DNA from: Dechloromonas sp. UBA6271 | GTDB lineage: Bacteria > Pseudomonadota > Gammaproteobacteria > Burkholderiales > Rhodocyclaceae | Length of the DNA stretch: 64,000 nucleotides | Reading direction: 5' to 3' | Assembly (NCBI GenBank): GCA_002440665.1 | Contig: DJUX01000059.1 | Coordinates: 1 to 64,000 of the forward strand | Shown: positions 41,909 through 53,994 of the stretch, in pieces | Numbering within the stretch: position 1 is the stretch's first letter | How the letters are laid out: each line of letters opens with the position of its first letter | Position numbers and translations under genes: made by a program | The notes under the pieces: generated by a model | What the model was told of the DNA's origin: nothing | Database searches by the model: none | What the model saw: the letters and a program-made list of their open reading frames with translations, nothing else

Positions 41909-41912
<4 letters not shown>
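40899..41912 (-). CDS. murB: UDP-N-acetylenolpyruvoylglucosamine reductase
   Basis: FAD enzyme that reduces UDP-GlcNAc-enolpyruvate to UDP-MurNAc. The 337-residue protein is a type I MurB (E. coli-like): FAD-binding [47 protein letters not shown] with substrate Arg, [12 protein letters not shown] with the catalytic Ser, and the C-terminal Glu region. It overlaps metH by 4 bp and should be co-transcribed with it. A copy of the repeat core at 41454-41465 encodes MVDRND just before FAYRDS. Confidence 0.95.
41454..41465 (-). repeat. Dispersed repeat core inside murB (minus orientation)
   Basis: GTCGACCGCAAC on the minus strand, preceded in that direction by GGCATTTTTGATG. Encodes VDRN in frame; one of only two clear minus-strand copies. 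Confidence 0.45.
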
Positions 41913-45580
<3,668 letters not shown>

Positions 45581-45616
45581 CTTGGCAAGGGGCGGCGAAA
45601 TCAGGCCGGGGACGCC

Positions 45617-45663
45617 GAAATAATAACGGCGCTACAAACCGGCTTGGGTTTGCGAGCGCCGTT
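45617..45663 (-). terminator. metH leader terminator (expression platform)
   Basis: On the minus strand AACGGCGCT (45663-45655) pairs with AGCGCCGTT (45633-45625), the stem continues inside as CAAACC/GGTTTG, and it is followed by ATTATTT. The 5' arm is shared with the 3' strand of the SAH aptamer, so aptamer and terminator are mutually exclusive. Confidence 0.75.
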
Positions 45664-45732
45664 GATCATTGCCGAGCCTGGCCCCGAAATTCATGTCGGT
45701 GCATGAAAAGGGTCGCAGCGCTCCTCGGCAGA
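45652..45732 (-). ncRNA. S-adenosylhomocysteine (SAH) riboswitch
   Basis: The leader of metH contains the conserved SAH-aptamer blocks in order on the minus strand: CCGAGGAGCGCTGCGACC, then CCAGGCTCGG, then AACGGCGCTCGC. The first and second blocks form the helix CCGAG/CTCGG and the GCGCT of the first pairs with the GGCGC of the third, as in the known fold. SAH binding should sequester the terminator arm and turn metH on, matching its role in clearing homocysteine. The transcript start predicted from the promoter lies right at the aptamer. Confidence 0.88.
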
Positions 45733-45738
45733 GGTCGT

Positions 45739-45767
45739 AGTTTACTGTTCGCTGCGCCGACTGCCAA
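45739..45767 (-). promoter_or_regulatory. Sigma-70 promoter of metH
   Basis: On the minus strand, -35 TTGGCA (45767-45762), a 17-bp spacer and -10 TAAACT (45744-45739). Transcription would start near 45732, at the first base of the SAH aptamer. Confidence 0.65.
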
Positions 45768-45781
45768 GTGGCTTGATTTAT

Positions 45782-46273
45782 TTAGGCTTTCATCGCGACG
45801 CGTTTGCCGGCCCTGGTGACTAGGCCGCTGCCGGTATCGAAGAAAACGTTGAAGTAGGTTTCCTCGTTGTGCGGAATGCCTTCGATCCGCCATTCCCAGA
45901 CCTCCTCGCGCAGGTTGTCGAAGGTTTCCACCCGTGCCGGCTGGCCGAGCAGGCGGCGGATCTGGTCGCGCGTCATGCCGGGCTGGACCCTGGCGAAATT
46001 GGCTTCGTTCAGCACCTGGTCGACCTTATGGACGATCTGGTCAGTGCCAATGGTGATCATGTAGCAGTGCACGCCGCTCGGCTGGCGCGTGAATTCCCAA
46101 GTGACGCTGCCATCATCGTTGCGGAACTCGAAGCCGGGGTTGCCCATTTTGGCGCGCACTTCGACGGCGGTCGTGACGCCCGGCTTGATGTCCTGCAGCA
46201 CGAAGCTGTCGCAGCCGGGGAGGATGGTGGCGATGGCCGCGATGGCGGCGGTGATCCAGTTGCGTGATTTCAT
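45782..46273 (-). CDS. BamE/OmlA-like outer-membrane lipoprotein
   Basis: A 163-residue lipoprotein with signal peptide and lipobox ILPGC (Cys21). It has two related segments, IKPGVTTAVEVRAKMGNPGFEFRNDDGSVTWEF and VQPGMTRDQIRRLLGQPARVET (first residues of each align), the pattern of the SmpA/OmlA (BamE) fold, here apparently duplicated. BamE stabilises the outer-membrane assembly machine; a duplicated paralogue could do another envelope task. It is divergent from the rhodanese gene and its 3' end lies just upstream of the metH promoter. Confidence 0.82.
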   Translation of the reverse strand: MKSRNWITAAIAAIATILPGCDSFVLQDIKPGVTTAVEVRAKMGNPGFEFRNDDGSVTWEFTRQPSGVHCYMITIGTDQIVHKVDQVLNEANFARVQPGMTRDQIRRLLGQPARVETFDNLREEVWEWRIEGIPHNEETYFNVFFDTGSGLVTRAGKRVAMKA

Positions 46274-46341
46274 GGCCGGAGTTTACGCTTTTACGAGCTT
46301 GCTTTCATAATATCGGTACTTACTGAATTTCAGATATATCC

Positions 46342-46734
46342 ATGCAGCATCTCGCCCCCGTGGCCGCCCACGCCTTTTTGCAGGCGCATCCCCGCGCCAT
46401 GCTGATCGATTGCCGGACCGAAATCGAGCACATGTACGTCGGCCACCCGGTCGGCGCCGAGCATGTCGCCTGGCAGGAGGCGCCGGACTGGGACATCGAC
46501 CCCGAATTTGTGGACAAGGTGAAGCGCCTGGTCGGCGGTGATCTGGCGCGGCCGTTGTTGTTGATCTGCCGTAGCGGCCACCGTTCGGTCTATGCCGGCG
46601 AGGCGCTGGAGGCGGCCGGTTTCTCGGCGGTGATCAATGTGCTGGAAGGTTTCGAGGGGCCGCTCGACGACCACTATCACCGCGGAACCGTCGGCGGCTG
46701 GCGCCACCGCGGGCTACCGTGGCAGCAATCGTAG
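46342..46734 (+). CDS. Rhodanese-like domain protein
   Basis: A 130-residue single-domain rhodanese. The active-site loop CRSGHRS (Cys near 91) follows a hydrophobic strand LLLIC, and AMLIDCRTEIEHMYVGHPVGAEHVAW matches the N-terminal rhodanese pattern. No signal peptide is seen, so it should be cytoplasmic, transferring persulfide sulfur. Its stop region overlaps the convergent efflux pump gene by 21 bp. The acceptor is unknown. Confidence 0.88.
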   Translation: MQHLAPVAAHAFLQAHPRAMLIDCRTEIEHMYVGHPVGAEHVAWQEAPDWDIDPEFVDKVKRLVGGDLARPLLLICRSGHRSVYAGEALEAAGFSAVINVLEGFEGPLDDHYHRGTVGGWRHRGLPWQQS

Positions 46735-47913
46735 TTTCTGGTGCGCCAGAGCGGCGATGCCGCCCAACGTCATCAGGCTGGCCATGCCTAGGGCCAGGGT
46801 CAGCGTCGAACCCCAGAGCGCCGGTGCGATCAGCGCTGCAGCCAGGCTGTTGAACCCGGACTGGAAAAAAGTCTGGCACGAGGCGGCTAGGCCGCGCTGT
46901 TCCGGGAACGGATCGAGCGCGAGGATGGTCAGGCTGGGCATCGCCAGCGACATGCCCAGCGTGTAGATGAACAGCGGCATGACACTCCACGGCAGCGCCG
47001 GCGGCAGGACGAAGTTCAGACTGACGTTGCCGACCACCGCGCTGGCCATCACCAGATATCCGAGCGCGATGGTCCGGCTCATGGTGATTTTTCCGGCCAA
47101 CCGCCCGGACAGCCACGATCCGCTCATCAGACCGGCCATGGCCGGGCCGAACAGCCAGAGAAAGCCGGTTTCGTGGACGCCGAGATGCTTCATCAGGAAT
47201 ACCGGGGCCGATAGCACGTAGATGAAAAAGCCGGCGAAATTGAACGACAGCGCGGCGCAGGCGAGCAGGAAAGGAGGCGAGGTCATCACCTTCCAGTAAG
47301 TGCGACCGAGATAGGCGGGCTGCAGCGACTGGCGCTTTTCCGGCGGCAGGGTTTCCGGCAGCAGTTTCCAGCAGGCCAGCCAGAGTGCTGCGGTCGACAG
47401 CACGAGGAAGGCAAAAATCGAGCGCCAGCCGAACAGGGTCTGCAGCCAGCCGCCGATTACCGGCGCGATGGCCGGCGCCAGTGCGAACATCATGGAGATC
47501 TGCGACATCAGGCGCTGCGCCGGCGCGCCGTCGAACAGGTCGCGGACGATGGCGCGGCTGATGACGACGCCGGCGCCGGCGGTGATCCCCTGCATTGCCC
47601 GCCAGAACCATAGCTGTTCGATGCGCGTGGCGAAGGCGCAGCCGGCAGAAGCGACGGCGAACAGGGCGAGGGCCAGGAGAATGATGCGCCGCCGGCCGAA
47701 GCGGTCGGACAGCGCGCCATGCCAAAGCGTCATGGCGGCAAAGGCCGCAAGGTAGGCGGAGAGGGTCTGCTGGACCTGGATCGGCGTAGCGCCCAGCTTG
47801 TCGCCTATCTCATGGAAGGACGGCAGGTAGGTGTCGATCGAGAACGGACCCAGCGCCCCCATGGCGGCCAGCAGGAAAGGGATGGCGCGGGTGGAAGGCG
47901 CCTTTTCAGCCAC
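46714..47913 (-). CDS. Bcr/CflA-family multidrug efflux MFS transporter
   Basis: A 399-residue (GTG start at 47913) 12-segment transporter of the Bcr/CflA drug-resistance family: LGPFSIDTYLPSFHEIGDKLGATP in helix 1, the loop motif GALSDRFGRRRIILLALALF and RAIVRDLFDG are typical. An ATG at 47946 in the same frame is an alternative, but would overlap comM by 41 bp. Members export bicyclomycin, chloramphenicol and sulfonamides; the substrate here is unknown. Follows comM on the same strand. Confidence 0.88.
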   Translation of the reverse strand: MAEKAPSTRAIPFLLAAMGALGPFSIDTYLPSFHEIGDKLGATPIQVQQTLSAYLAAFAAMTLWHGALSDRFGRRRIILLALALFAVASAGCAFATRIEQLWFWRAMQGITAGAGVVISRAIVRDLFDGAPAQRLMSQISMMFALAPAIAPVIGGWLQTLFGWRSIFAFLVLSTAALWLACWKLLPETLPPEKRQSLQPAYLGRTYWKVMTSPPFLLACAALSFNFAGFFIYVLSAPVFLMKHLGVHETGFLWLFGPAMAGLMSGSWLSGRLAGKITMSRTIALGYLVMASAVVGNVSLNFVLPPALPWSVMPLFIYTLGMSLAMPSLTILALDPFPEQRGLAASCQTFFQSGFNSLAAALIAPALWGSTLTLALGMASLMTLGGIAALAHQKLRLLPR

Positions 47914-49399
47914 CGGACAGGCGTCGGTACTGGATCGCCTCGGCAACGTGCGGTGCCCGCACCGCCGCGCTGTCGGCGAGGTCGGCGATGGTGCGGGCGA
48001 CCTTGAGAATGCGGTGCCAGGCGCGCGCCGAGAGATCCAGCCGCTGGCTTGCCTGCTTGAGCAGGCTGGCGCCGGCCGTGTCCGGCGTGCAATGGGTTTC
48101 GACCTCAGTGGGCGTCAGCCGGGCATTCGGTTTGCGCTGGCGCTCGCGCTGCATTGCCAGTGCGGTCTGCACGCGGCCGCGTACCGCTGCCGAGGATTCG
48201 CCGTCGCTCTTGCCGGCGAGGGTATCGACCGGCAGGGCCGGGACCTCGATGAGCAGGTCAATACGGTCGAGAAATGGACCGGAGAGCTTGCCACGATAGC
48301 GCGCGATCTGGTCCGGCGAGCACCGGCATTTACCGTTGCTGTGGCCGTTGAATCCGCAGGGACAGGGATTCATCGCCGCAACCAGCTGGAATTCGGCCGG
48401 GAATTCGGCGTGCCGGGCGGCGCGGGCAATGTGGATGCGCCCCGATTCAAGCGGCTCGCGCAGGGTTTCCAGCACCTTGCGGTCGAATTCCGGCAACTCG
48501 TCGAGGAACATGACCCCCTGATGCGCCAGCGAGATTTCACCGGGCCGTGGCGGATTGCCGCCGCCGACCAGGGCGACCGCCGAGGCTGTATGGTGCGGCG
48601 CCCGATAGGGGCGCTGGCCGAAACGTTCGGGGCGGAACTGCCCGACCAGCGACAGTACGGCGGCCGACGCCTTGGCCGCTTCCGTATCGAGCGCCGGCAT
48701 CAGCCCGGGCAGACGGGCGGCGAGCATCGATTTGCCGGAACCCGGGGGACCGATCATCAGTAGCGAATGGTTTCCCGCCGCGGCAATTTCCAGCGCCCGC
48801 TTGGCCTGGCTTTGGCCGCGAACCTCGCTGAGATCGGCGAAAACCGGCGCGTTTTCGAGGTCGACCGCAGCTGGTCTCGGCAACGCGTTCTGTCCGGACA
48901 GGTGAGCGCACACTTCCAGCAATGAGCTCGCCGAGTAGATGTTTTCGCAACCGGTCAGCGCCGCTTCACGGGCGCTGGCTTCGGGCAGGATGAAGGCCTT
49001 GCCGCTATCGGCTGTCTGCAAGGCCATGGCCAGCGCCCCCCGTACCGGGCGCAATTCGCCCGACAGTGAGAGTTCACCGGCAAATTCGTAATCGCTCAGC
49101 GCTGGGGCGGGAATCTGGCCGCTGGCCGCCAGGATGCCGAGGGCGATCGGCAGGTCGAAACGGCCGGATTCCTTGGGCAGATCGGCGGGGGCGAGATTGA
49201 CGGTAATCCGCTTGGCGGGAAATTCGAAGCCGGAATTGACGATCGCGGCGCGCACCCGGTCGCGCGCTTCCTTGACTTCGGTATCGGGGAGGCCGACCAG
49301 CGTAAATGTGGGCAAGCCATTGGCGAGATGCACTTCGACCAGCACCGGTGGTGCCTGCAGGCCGTCCAGCCCCCGGCTGTGCGCGATGGCGAGTGCCAT
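47906..49399 (-). CDS. comM: ComM/YifB Mg-chelatase-like AAA+ ATPase
   Basis: ComM is a hexameric branch-migration helicase that extends recombination during natural transformation. The 497-residue protein has the N-terminal Lon-like domain (LPTFTLVGLPDTEVKEARDRV), Walker A MIGPPGSGKSMLA and Walker B VMFLDELPEFDRK, and a C-terminal zinc-binding insertion with CPCGFNGHSNGKCRC. It lies 6 bp after ubiK. With dprA in the same window it hints at competence. A partial repeat core lies inside at 48860-48871. Confidence 0.95.
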   Translation of the reverse strand: MALAIAHSRGLDGLQAPPVLVEVHLANGLPTFTLVGLPDTEVKEARDRVRAAIVNSGFEFPAKRITVNLAPADLPKESGRFDLPIALGILAASGQIPAPALSDYEFAGELSLSGELRPVRGALAMALQTADSGKAFILPEASAREAALTGCENIYSASSLLEVCAHLSGQNALPRPAAVDLENAPVFADLSEVRGQSQAKRALEIAAAGNHSLLMIGPPGSGKSMLAARLPGLMPALDTEAAKASAAVLSLVGQFRPERFGQRPYRAPHHTASAVALVGGGNPPRPGEISLAHQGVMFLDELPEFDRKVLETLREPLESGRIHIARAARHAEFPAEFQLVAAMNPCPCGFNGHSNGKCRCSPDQIARYRGKLSGPFLDRIDLLIEVPALPVDTLAGKSDGESSAAVRGRVQTALAMQRERQRKPNARLTPTEVETHCTPDTAGASLLKQASQRLDLSARAWHRILKVARTIADLADSAAVRAPHVAEAIQYRRLSGG

Positions 49400-49405
49400 C
49401 GCCGG

Positions 49406-49648
49406 TTACTGACCCGCGCGGGCTTTTTCCAGCGCTTCGACGCGAGCCTCGAGTTCCTTCAGTTTTTCGCGGGTCCGTGCCAGCACTTGGGTCTGGATAT
49501 CGAATTCCTCGCGGGTAACCAGATCGAGTTTGGCGAGAAAGCCGCTGACTACTGCCTTGGCATTTTTTTCAAAATCCTTGGCCGGCGAATTGGCGAGCAG
49601 GGTGCTCATCTTGTTGCCGATATCTTCCAGTGTTTTCGGGTCGAGCAT
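49406..49648 (-). CDS. ubiK: Ubiquinone biosynthesis accessory factor UbiK
   Basis: UbiK (YqiC) is a small membrane-fusogenic protein that assists late aerobic ubiquinone synthesis. The 80-residue product has the family N-terminus MLDPKTLEDIGNKMSTLL, then a C-terminal coiled coil (VLARTREKLKELEARVEALEKA) that trimerises. Length and layout match. It precedes comM by 6 bp and is divergent from the nitrogen-regulated porin operon. Confidence 0.9.
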   Translation of the reverse strand: MLDPKTLEDIGNKMSTLLANSPAKDFEKNAKAVVSGFLAKLDLVTREEFDIQTQVLARTREKLKELEARVEALEKARAGQ

Positions 49649-49740
49649 GGGGTTCCTCCGTGTGTTTCGAGTGTATCACAGCACTGTAAAGGCCCATTTT
49701 TGGCGGGCCGCCCGCCACTGGTGCGTGTGCTTTGTGGCCT

Positions 49741-49755
49741 GCACCGCATTGGTGC
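49741..49755. promoter_or_regulatory. NtrC box 1
   Basis: GCACCGCATTGGTGC, with the NtrC pattern GCAC-N7-GTGC and a strong dyad. About 98 bp before the predicted sigma-54 start. Confidence 0.75.
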
Positions 49756-49770
49756 GCACTATCCTGGTGC
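49756..49770. promoter_or_regulatory. NtrC box 2
   Basis: GCACTATCCTGGTGC, directly abutting box 1 and about 83 bp before the predicted start. Tandem NtrC boxes are typical of strongly nitrogen-controlled promoters. Confidence 0.75.
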
Positions 49771-49819
49771 TGTGCCCCAAGAAGGGATAAATCCTTTGAT
49801 TTTCATCAAGAATGCGGGC

Positions 49820-49835
49820 TGGCACGGCTTCTGCT
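49820..49835 (+). promoter_or_regulatory. Sigma-54 promoter of porin-glnK-amtB
   Basis: TGGCACGGCTTCTGCT fits the -24/-12 consensus TGGCACG-N4-TTGCW with a single mismatch (CTGC for TTGC) and exact GG-to-GC spacing. It lies 56 bp before the porin ATG. Confidence 0.8.
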
Positions 49836-49891
49836 ATTGCTGTACTGCACAATTTTCCTTTTCTTTTTTCTTTAATTGCAGGAGAGATACC

Positions 49892-50770
49892 ATGAAGAAG
49901 TCCCTGATCGCCTTGGCCCTCGCTGGCGCCTTCGCCGTTCCGGCTTTCGCCCAGACCTCGTCTTCCGATGCGACGGGCGCCCCCCCGGCGGCCGAACCGG
50001 CAGGCCCGCATACCCTTACCGGCAACATGACCATTGCCACCAGCTACCGTTTCCGTGGCATTGACCAGACTTTCGGCAAACCGGCTCTGCAGGGTGGTAT
50101 CGATTACTCGCACGAGAGCGGCATCTACGTCGGCAACTGGAACTCCAACGTTTCCTCCGGCGCCGGCTTCGCCGAAGGTAACCTGGAAATGGACTTCTAC
50201 GGTGGCTGGAAGACGACTTTCGCCGAAGATTTCGGTCTCGATCTCGGCGGCATCTATTACTACTACCCGGGTTCCAATGCCGGCCCCCTCTCCTACACCA
50301 ACTCCAAGGATCTGGGTGGTTCAAGCAGCGGCACGGTCCATAACGGCGAACTGTACATCGGCGCCAGCTGGAAATTCGTCTCGTTGAAGTACAGCTACGC
50401 AGTGACCGACTACTTCAGCCTGCCGGATTCCAAGGGCACCAGCTACCTCGACCTGTCGGCTAACTATGACCTTGGCGACGGTTGGGGTATTCAGGCTCAC
50501 GTTGGCCATCTGTACGCCTCGAAGTACAAGTACGCCGGTACGACTGGCAGCGACGACATCAGCTACACCGACTGGAAGCTGGGCGTGACCAAGGATTTCA
50601 GCGGTTGGGTCGTTGGTCTCGCCTATGTCGATACCAATGCCAAGGGTGATTGCGGCAGCGCCGAGTTCTATTGCTTCTCCAATTCCCTCAATGCCAACGG
50701 TGGTCTGGGTTCCAAGACCAAGGACGCTGGCCGCGGGATTGGCGTGCTCTCCGTTACCAAGACTTTCTAA
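49892..50770 (+). CDS. TorF-like putative outer-membrane porin
   Basis: A 292-residue precursor with a signal peptide (MKKSLIALALAGAFAVPAFA) and a beta-barrel-like mature part: alternating strands such as TIATSYRFRGIDQTFGKPAL, GLDLGGIYYYYPG and a terminal aromatic (VTKTF). It matches the TorF/Gcw_chp porin family, often encoded next to glnK-amtB in betaproteobacteria. Ribosome site GGAGAG precedes the ATG. Under nitrogen control it probably increases outer-membrane permeability to small nitrogen compounds; that is inference. Confidence 0.85.
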   Translation: MKKSLIALALAGAFAVPAFAQTSSSDATGAPPAAEPAGPHTLTGNMTIATSYRFRGIDQTFGKPALQGGIDYSHESGIYVGNWNSNVSSGAGFAEGNLEMDFYGGWKTTFAEDFGLDLGGIYYYYPGSNAGPLSYTNSKDLGGSSSGTVHNGELYIGASWKFVSLKYSYAVTDYFSLPDSKGTSYLDLSANYDLGDGWGIQAHVGHLYASKYKYAGTTGSDDISYTDWKLGVTKDFSGWVVGLAYVDTNAKGDCGSAEFYCFSNSLNANGGLGSKTKDAGRGIGVLSVTKTF

Positions 50771-50781
50771 GCCAGCTTGAA

Positions 50782-51190
<409 letters not shown>

Positions 51191-51200
51191 GGAGCGAATC

Positions 51201-52676
51201 ATGAAACGCGTATTTGCTTTGCTTGCTCTGGTCGGTGCTGTCGCCTTCGGCGCGCCGGCCTGGGCTGAAGAAAAGGTGGCCGCTCCGGCGGCCACCGCGA
51301 CTGCCGCAGCGCCGGCAGTTGCAGCCGCCGCCGCGGCTCCGGCCGAAGCTGCCGCTGCCCCGGTTCTCGTTCCCAACAAGGGTGACAACGCCTGGGTCAT
51401 GATGAGCGCCGCGCTCGTCATCCTGATGTCCATCCCGGGCCTGGCTCTGTTCTATGGCGGTCTGGTCCGCTCCAAGAACATGCTCTCGGTGCTGATGCAG
51501 GTGTTTACGATCTTCTCGTTGATCACGGTGTTGTGGGTGGTTTATGGCTACTCGGCAGCATTCACCGAAGGTAACGAGTTCTTTGGCGTACTCGACAAGC
51601 TCTTCCTGAAGGGTGTGACGGTCGAATCGGTCGGCGCTACCTTCTCCAAGGGTGTGGTCATCTCCGAACTGGCCTTCGTGATCTTCCAGGGCGCCTTCGC
51701 GGCGATTACCTGTGGCCTGATCGTCGGTGCCTTTGCCGAGCGTGCCAAGTTCTCCGCCATTCTGGTCTTCATGGTCATCTGGTTCACGCTGTCCTACCTC
51801 CCGATGGCGCACATGGTCTGGTACTGGGCGGGTCCGGATGCCTACATCGACGCCGCGGCTGGCGAGGCTGCTGGCAAGACTGCCGGCTTCCTGTTCCAGA
51901 AGGGCGCGCTCGACTTTGCCGGCGGTACCGTGGTGCACATCAATGCTGCCATCGCTGGTCTGGTCGGTGCCTACATGATCGGCAAGCGCAGCGGTCTGGG
52001 CAATGTCGCCATGGCCCCGCACTCGCTGACCTTCACGATGATCGGCGCTTCCCTGCTGTGGTTCGGCTGGTTCGGCTTCAACGCCGGCTCCGCTCTCGAA
52101 GCTTCCGGTGGTGCTGCCCTGGCCATGGTCAACACCTGGCTGGCTACCGCTTGCGCGGCCCTGTCCTGGATGTTCGCGGAATGGATCATCAAGGGCAAGC
52201 CGTCCATGCTGGGTGCTGCTTCCGGTGCTGTTGCCGGTCTCGTAGCGATCACCCCGGCCGCCGGTTTCGTCGGCGTCATGGGTGCTATCGTCATCGGTCT
52301 GCTGGCTGGCGTCGTCTGCCTGTGGGGTGTCAATGGCCTGAAGAAGATTCTCGGTGCGGACGACTCCCTCGACGTCTTCGGCGTCCATGGCGTCGGCGGC
52401 ATCCTCGGTGCCATCCTGACCGGTGTCTTTGTCGATCCGGCGCTTGGCGGCACAGGTGTCTATGACTACGTGGCCAACAAGGTCGGTGACTTCGACATGA
52501 CCGCGCAAGTCATCTCCCAGTTGTGGGGTGTCGGTACCGTCATCGTCTGGTCCGGCGTGGTCTCCATCGTCGCCTACAAACTGGTGGATATCGTCATCGG
52601 CCTGCGTGTGCCGGAAGACGAAGAGCGTGAAGGTCTCGACCTCACCTCGCACGGCGAAACCGCCTACCACCACTAA
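51201..52676 (+). CDS. amtB: Ammonium transporter AmtB
   Basis: Trimeric ammonium channel of the Amt/Rh family. The 491-residue precursor has a cleavable signal (MKRVFALLALVGAVAFGAPAWAEE), a 45-residue Ala/Pro-rich linker, and 11 membrane segments. Pore residues are in the twin-His helices (VVHINAAIAG and DVFGVHGVGG), with the conserved GLALFYGGLVRSKN at the start of the barrel. Ribosome site AAGGAG. A strong terminator follows. The long low-complexity linker before helix 1 is unusual but also seen in relatives. Confidence 0.96.
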   Translation: MKRVFALLALVGAVAFGAPAWAEEKVAAPAATATAAAPAVAAAAAAPAEAAAAPVLVPNKGDNAWVMMSAALVILMSIPGLALFYGGLVRSKNMLSVLMQVFTIFSLITVLWVVYGYSAAFTEGNEFFGVLDKLFLKGVTVESVGATFSKGVVISELAFVIFQGAFAAITCGLIVGAFAERAKFSAILVFMVIWFTLSYLPMAHMVWYWAGPDAYIDAAAGEAAGKTAGFLFQKGALDFAGGTVVHINAAIAGLVGAYMIGKRSGLGNVAMAPHSLTFTMIGASLLWFGWFGFNAGSALEASGGAALAMVNTWLATACAALSWMFAEWIIKGKPSMLGAASGAVAGLVAITPAAGFVGVMGAIVIGLLAGVVCLWGVNGLKKILGADDSLDVFGVHGVGGILGAILTGVFVDPALGGTGVYDYVANKVGDFDMTAQVISQLWGVGTVIVWSGVVSIVAYKLVDIVIGLRVPEDEEREGLDLTSHGETAYHH

Positions 52677-52703
52677 AACTGTATTTCGTAGTCTCTCTCC
52701 CTT

Positions 52704-52730
52704 CGGGCACCTTCGGGTGCCCGTTTTTTT
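52704..52730 (+). terminator. Intrinsic terminator after amtB
   Basis: An 8-bp stem CGGGCACC/GGTGCCCG closed by a stable UUCG tetraloop and followed by seven Ts. A textbook terminator for the porin-glnK-amtB operon. Confidence 0.93.
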
Positions 52731-52872
52731 GGGGGCGGACCATGGCTGAATTTACTCGCTTTCACTGGCGGGCGATGCAATAATGCCAAATTACTAGCAG
52801 AATGGCATTCCGTTAAGAATCATTGCGTTGTAACGGGCTGTGCCCGCTCCCCTTTTATCAAGACAAGCGAAA
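52731..52872. other. amtB-pldA intergenic region
   Basis: About 140 bp, AT-richer at 52770-52830. It must contain the pldA promoter; no confident boxes, operators or repeats were recognised. Confidence 0.3.
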
Positions 52873-53955
52873 ATGAAAATTCCCCAAGTCAGCGTGCGCA
52901 TTGGCGCACTGTTCATCGTGGCTGCCGGCTGCAACGGTGCCGCCTTTGCCCAGAAGCCACCTGCCGCAGCTGCCGACTGCCGCAGCATCGCCGCGAGCAT
53001 GGAGCGCCTTGCCTGTTACGATGCAGCAGCTGGACGATCCGAAACTGTCGGCAAGGAATCCGTCAGCCCGACTCCTGCACCCATGCCGGTTGTCTCCGCC
53101 GAGTCGACACCTGCCGGAACTGCCGTGGCGGCAGTCAACCAGGCGCCTTCTGCGTCGTCGATCATCGATTCGACCTGGGCCTTCGATCCCTCCTCGCCAC
53201 GTTACGACATCAGTTTCCACAACTCGAACTATCTGCTTTTCGGCCGCTATACGGACCACGTCAATAACGCGCCCTATACGCCGCTGTTCCAGGCCGCCGG
53301 CCAGCCGCAGGAAAACCTGAACGACATCGAGGCGAAATTCCAGCTGAGCTTCAAGGCGCGCGTATGGACGACCGATGACCGGCGCTGGGGCGTCTGGGCT
53401 GCCTATACGCAGCAGAGCCAATGGCAGGTCTATAACGGGGACGTGTCGCGTCCGTTCCGCGAAAACAACTACATGCCCGAGCTGTTCGTCAGCTACCGGC
53501 CGGACGTTGACCTTGGAGGCGGCTTCAACTGGAAGCTGCTCAACGTCGGCTACAACCACCAGTCTAACGGCCGTACCGACGTGCTCTCGCGCAGCTGGGA
53601 CAGGCTCTTCGCCCAGTTTGGCGTCGAGCGCGAAAACCTCGCCCTGTACGGCACTGTCTGGTACCGCCTGAAGGAAAATGAAAGCCAGGACGATAATCCC
53701 GACATCACCGATTACTACGGCTACGGGGATATCAGCGCCCTGTACCGCTGGCGAGGCAACAGCTTCAAGCTGTCGGCGCGCGGCAATGTGGCGACCGGCA
53801 AGGGCTCGGTTCAGGCCGGCTGGTTCTCGCCGCCGCTGCTGGGCCCGCTGCGTGGCTACGTGCAGGTCTTTTCCGGGTATGGCGAGAGCCTGATCGACTA
53901 CAACTGGAACCAGACCACCATCGGCGCCGGCGTTGCCCTGAACGACGGGTTCTAG
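52873..53955 (+). CDS. pldA: Outer-membrane phospholipase A
   Basis: OMPLA hydrolyses outer-membrane phospholipids after dimerising with calcium. The 360-residue precursor has a signal peptide (ending GAAFAQKP), an ADCRSIAASMERLACYD segment and a Pro/Ala-rich linker to about residue 98, then a 12-stranded barrel. Active-site His229 and Ser231 are in YNHQSNGR. The third residue, Asn156 in E. coli, aligns with Asp243 in SRSWDR. Asp would make a classic Ser-His-Asp triad. The N-terminal 95 residues are longer than E. coli PldA. Confidence 0.88.
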   Translation: MKIPQVSVRIGALFIVAAGCNGAAFAQKPPAAAADCRSIAASMERLACYDAAAGRSETVGKESVSPTPAPMPVVSAESTPAGTAVAAVNQAPSASSIIDSTWAFDPSSPRYDISFHNSNYLLFGRYTDHVNNAPYTPLFQAAGQPQENLNDIEAKFQLSFKARVWTTDDRRWGVWAAYTQQSQWQVYNGDVSRPFRENNYMPELFVSYRPDVDLGGGFNWKLLNVGYNHQSNGRTDVLSRSWDRLFAQFGVERENLALYGTVWYRLKENESQDDNPDITDYYGYGDISALYRWRGNSFKLSARGNVATGKGSVQAGWFSPPLLGPLRGYVQVFSGYGESLIDYNWNQTTIGAGVALNDGF

Positions 53956-53994
53956 TCTGGTTAAAACAGATGTGTAATTGGTCCCGGCGTTTGT

